Shown: positions 6,689 to 8,113 of the stretch, in pieces
Layout of the letters: each line of letters opens with the position of its first letter
Numbering within the stretch: position 1 is the stretch's first letter
Source: an uncultured Muribaculaceae bacterium
Lineage (GTDB): Bacteria; Bacteroidota; Bacteroidia; Bacteroidales; Muribaculaceae
Length of the DNA stretch: 8,113 nt
Direction of reading: 5' to 3'
Assembly (NCBI GenBank): GCA_947178235.1
Contig: CAMWXQ010000037.1
Coordinates: 1 to 8,113, forward strand
Made by a program: the position numbers and the translations under genes
The notes under the pieces: generated by a model
What the model was told of the DNA's origin: nothing
Databases searched by the model: none
The model's input: the letters and a program-made list of their open reading frames with translations, nothing else

Positions 6689-6796
6689 AGCAAATTTTTT
6701 TGATTAGACACTCAAAAAGGCAATTTATTCTAAAATATTTATGGGAAAATGTCAATGAGGAGTGAAGTGGAGTTGAGCACGAGCGCGGCGCTTGGG

Positions 6797-7052
6797 GTTT
6801 TCGGATGCAACCCCGCTGCGGTTGAGGATTGAGAGACAATAAGTTACCCCACGAAAAATTCGTGGGGCTTTTTAGATTCGAGGGCTCCGCCCTCCTATGT
6901 GGATACGTGTGGTGGCAGATCGCCTCGGAGGAGGGCTCGAACGTCCGAGGCGTAGACGTATCAAAATGGACATCATCCCCCTCAACGCTGCGGACGCACG
7001 GGCCGTACGTCCGTACTCTGAGGCATTGTTGAGAGATTTATTATTTCGGTAG
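6797..7052. repeat. 256-bp hairpin-rich direct repeat, copy 1
   Basis: Starts GTTTTCGGATGCAACC and ends TTCGGTAG; aligns along its length with 7767-8023 at roughly 90% identity by eye. Visible palindromes are CAACC / GGTTG (6808-6824), CCCCACGAA-AAA-TTCGTGGGG (6847-6867), GAGGGC-TCC-GCCCTC (6880-6894), GCCTCGGA / TCCGAGGC (6922-6951), ACGGGC / GTCCGT (6998-7014, one G-T pair) and an outer stem CTCAAC / GTTGAG (6981-7033). No protein-coding frame runs through both copies. Its right end lies 24 nt beyond the toxin stop codon. Confidence 0.85.
6847..6873 (+). terminator. Intrinsic-terminator-like hairpin in repeat copy 1
   Basis: A perfect 9-bp stem (CCCCACGAA with TTCGTGGGG, loop AAA) is followed by CTTTTT on the plus strand. 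It would end plus-strand transcripts, while every gene called here is on the minus strand. On the minus strand the hairpin lacks a T run. Confidence 0.55.
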
Positions 7053-7076
7053 CTCCGGTTGTGGTAGGAGGTCTCG

Positions 7077-7412
7077 TCATTCTTCAACGATCCCGAGTTC
7101 GCGGGCATAGCCACGGAGAACATCGACCTTGACCGAATCATAGTCCGATTTGTCATACGCGTACAGCAGATAGAGGTTGCCGTTGCGTTCTATGGCATCA
7201 AGGGTTATTACACGTGCTCCTCCGGACTTTCCCTTGCCTTTGGATTTTATAGCCATCCGAACCTTGAAGAATCCGCCACCGAGGTCGGCGCCGGAATGTG
7301 GATTCTCTCTGAGTTCGCGCAACAGGGCTTGGTAATCATCATTGAAGCTGCGGTATCGTTTGGCAATCTGCTTGGCGCTGCGCACAAACATCTGGGTAGC
7401 GATGATTTCCAT
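7077..7412 (-). CDS. RelE/HigB-family toxin of a type II toxin-antitoxin pair
   Basis: 111 residues. The profile fits the RelE/HigB2-type ribosome-dependent mRNA interferases: an N-terminal helical half (FVRSAKQIAKRYRSFNDDYQALLRELRENP), a GADLGGGFFKVRMAI strand pair, the family signature KSGGARVIT (62-70) with Arg67, then NLYLLYAYDKSDYDSV (79-94) and a C-terminal helix (KVDVLRGYARELGI). Lys50, Arg52 and Arg67 are candidate active-site basic residues, inferred from family habit. The length matches the family and the frame is intact. It starts 2 nt after the antitoxin stop, so the two genes are surely co-transcribed and probably translationally coupled. Expected action is cleavage of mRNA at the ribosome when the antitoxin is degraded. 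Confidence 0.88.
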   Translation of the reverse strand: MEIIATQMFVRSAKQIAKRYRSFNDDYQALLRELRENPHSGADLGGGFFKVRMAIKSKGKGKSGGARVITLDAIERNGNLYLLYAYDKSDYDSVKVDVLRGYARELGIVEE

Positions 7413-7414
7413 CC

Positions 7415-7645
7415 TCAGAACGTGATCTCGTCGGCTTTGGGGAGAGTCATCGTGCCATCCATGTGGGCTTTGACCTCTTTGAGGGAGGCAAGGAGGTGAC
7501 GATTGACGAGGGTGTCATCGGGGGTTACGGGCACGAGACGGAAGTTGCCCTCGCGCGAGGTCAATACGACGGAGGCGCCTTTCTTGGCCTCACGGAAATA
7601 ACGGGTCTGGTTCGAACGGAATTCTCGGGCTGTGATTATCTGCAT
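7415..7645 (-). CDS. Phd/YefM-family antitoxin
   Basis: 76 residues from the Met at 7645. The upstream in-frame extension to 7810 crosses the promoter and part of the right-hand repeat, so it is rejected. The N-terminus MQIITAREFRSNQTRYFREA followed by KKGASVVLTSREGNFRLVPV is the classic Phd/YefM DNA-binding fold: a short strand, a helix that lines up against the operator, and a second strand pair. Residues about 43-76 (TLVNRHLLASLKEVKAHMDG to the end) form the flexible toxin-neutralising tail. The antitoxin likely represses its own promoter, with the toxin as co-repressor. It precedes the toxin as usual for this class. Confidence 0.88.
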   Translation of the reverse strand: MQIITAREFRSNQTRYFREAKKGASVVLTSREGNFRLVPVTPDDTLVNRHLLASLKEVKAHMDGTMTLPKADEITF

Positions 7646-7661
7646 AGTAGTGTCTTTTTTG

Positions 7662-7669
7662 CAAAGATA
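7662..7669 (-). promoter_or_regulatory. -7 promoter box of the toxin-antitoxin operon
   Basis: Minus-strand TATCTTTG (7669-7662) is a perfect TAnnTTTG box. It lies 16 nt before the antitoxin ATG, so the leader would be only about 10 nt. No TTG is at the ideal -33 distance; the nearest are 12 and 24 nt upstream of the box. Confidence 0.65.
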
Positions 7670-7766
7670 ACGATTGGTCTCCAATTTGGTATCCAAAACG
7701 ATTCCGTTTTTGCAATATTTAACTTTAATCCATACTTTCCACCCTCGGCTTCGCTCTAATTGTGCT

Positions 7767-8023
7767 GTTTTCGGATGCAACCGCGCTGCGGTTGATGGGT
7801 TGAGAGGCAATAAGTTACCCCACGAAAAATTCGTGGGGCTTTTTTAGATTCGAGGGCTCCGCCCTCCTATGTGGGGACGTGTGGTGGCAGATCTCCTCGG
7901 AGGAGAGCTCGTACGTCTGAGGCGTAGACGTATCAAAATGTGGGTGTTACCCCCTCGACGCTACGGACGCACGGACCGTACGTCCGTACTCTGAGGCATT
8001 GTTGAGACTTATTAATTCGGTAG
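7767..8023. repeat. 257-bp hairpin-rich direct repeat, copy 2
   Basis: Direct copy of 6797-7052. Stems keep their pairing despite substitutions: the outer stem is CTCGAC / GTTGAG (7954-7959 with 8001-8006, one G-T pair where copy 1 has A-T), and the inner hairpin is ACGGAC / GTCCGT (7971-7987, A-T where copy 1 has G-T). GAGGGC-TCC-GCCCTC (7852-7866) is unchanged. The right end falls inside a reading frame with a FLSWQSDV motif, so this copy or a larger unit appears to have been inserted there. Confidence 0.85.
7818..7845 (+). terminator. Intrinsic-terminator-like hairpin in repeat copy 2
   Basis: Same perfect 9-bp stem as in copy 1 (CCCCACGAA / TTCGTGGGG), here followed by a C and six T on the plus strand. 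Its conservation in both copies suggests it matters for the element. Confidence 0.55.
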
Positions 8024-8112
8024 GTAATTGCACCTTTAACTGCTGATTCAATGGCTGTACGAGCCGAGTTAACATCCGATTGCCAAGATAAGAAAAGAGT
8101 ATATTTTGATTT
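7933..8112 (-). pseudogene. 5' fragment of a FLSWQSDV-motif gene cut by the repeat
   Basis: A minus-strand frame enters from beyond the right edge and reads KSKYTLFLSWQSDVNSAR, then TAIESAVKGAIT, before running into repeat copy 2 at about 8023. The frame continues through repeat sequence and stops at 7935-7933. The visible motif (hydrophobic strand, then F-L-S-W-Q-S-D, then an N/R-containing helix start) resembles the extreme N-terminus of bacterial TIR- or nucleotide-binding-like proteins that I associate from memory with defence contexts; this is weakly supported. The true start must lie just outside the window. Only about 30 native residues remain before the repeat, and the 3' part is not found on the other side of either repeat, so the gene is probably broken. 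It could also be the end of an unrelated gene. Confidence 0.5.
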
Positions 8113-8113
8113 C

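Noticed and set aside
7646..7810. N-terminal extension of the antitoxin by 55 codons
   Set aside because: It would cover the perfect TATCTTTG promoter box and part of the repeat; the Phd-type fold starts exactly at the Met at 7645.

Overview
The window reads as a Bacteroidota chromosome segment, most likely order Bacteroidales. The evidence is Bacteroidetes-type promoters (TAnnTTTG at -7), start codons with no well-placed Shine-Dalgarno, several lipoproteins, and a lipoprotein with a CarboxypepD_reg-like / BACON-like / FN3-like architecture. A genus cannot be fixed from this alone; Alistipes or a relative is a guess. Every gene I can support lies on the minus strand, so the window is read from right to left.

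Right edge (about 6797-8113): a Phd/YefM-type antitoxin and a RelE/HigB-type toxin (7645 to 7077) lie between two directly repeated, hairpin-rich elements of about 256 bp (6797-7052 and 7767-8023, roughly 90% identical by eye). The right-hand copy interrupts the 5' part of a gene entering from beyond the window. Its only visible coding segment includes a FLSWQSDV motif, so that gene looks truncated by the repeat.

Centre (2831-6690): an AT-richer operon encodes, in transcription order, a DUF5683-type exported or membrane protein (6354-5494), a 633-residue modular lipoprotein (5458-3557) and a small exported protein (3463-2831). The first and third also carry what looks like an LPP20/FlgT-like alpha/beta domain. 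A leader of about 320 nt precedes the operon, with a promoter-like TACCTTTG at its far end. I infer a cell-envelope function; the exact role is unknown.

Left (48-2830): three GC-richer genes encode exported proteins of unknown function: a 166-aa secreted protein (2384-1884), a 252-aa secreted protein (1719-961) and a 276-aa lipoprotein with YD-like repeats (878-48). The first two have homologous 5' leaders made of small palindromes. One leader contains a good promoter; in the other that segment is missing and an extra 39-nt hairpin is present. Upstream of the first gene lies a dense palindrome cluster (2403-2673) built as an inverted repeat with two ungapped 84-nt arms, in which two stem base pairs covary.

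The main unexplained signal is this family of modular palindromic elements. The cluster at 2403-2673, the gene leaders and the large repeats flanking the toxin-antitoxin pair share submodules (TTTCGGATG, GCAACC-loop-GGTTG, GAGAG). They look like a REP/MITE-like or structured-RNA family that moves, recombines and supplies 5' leaders to genes.
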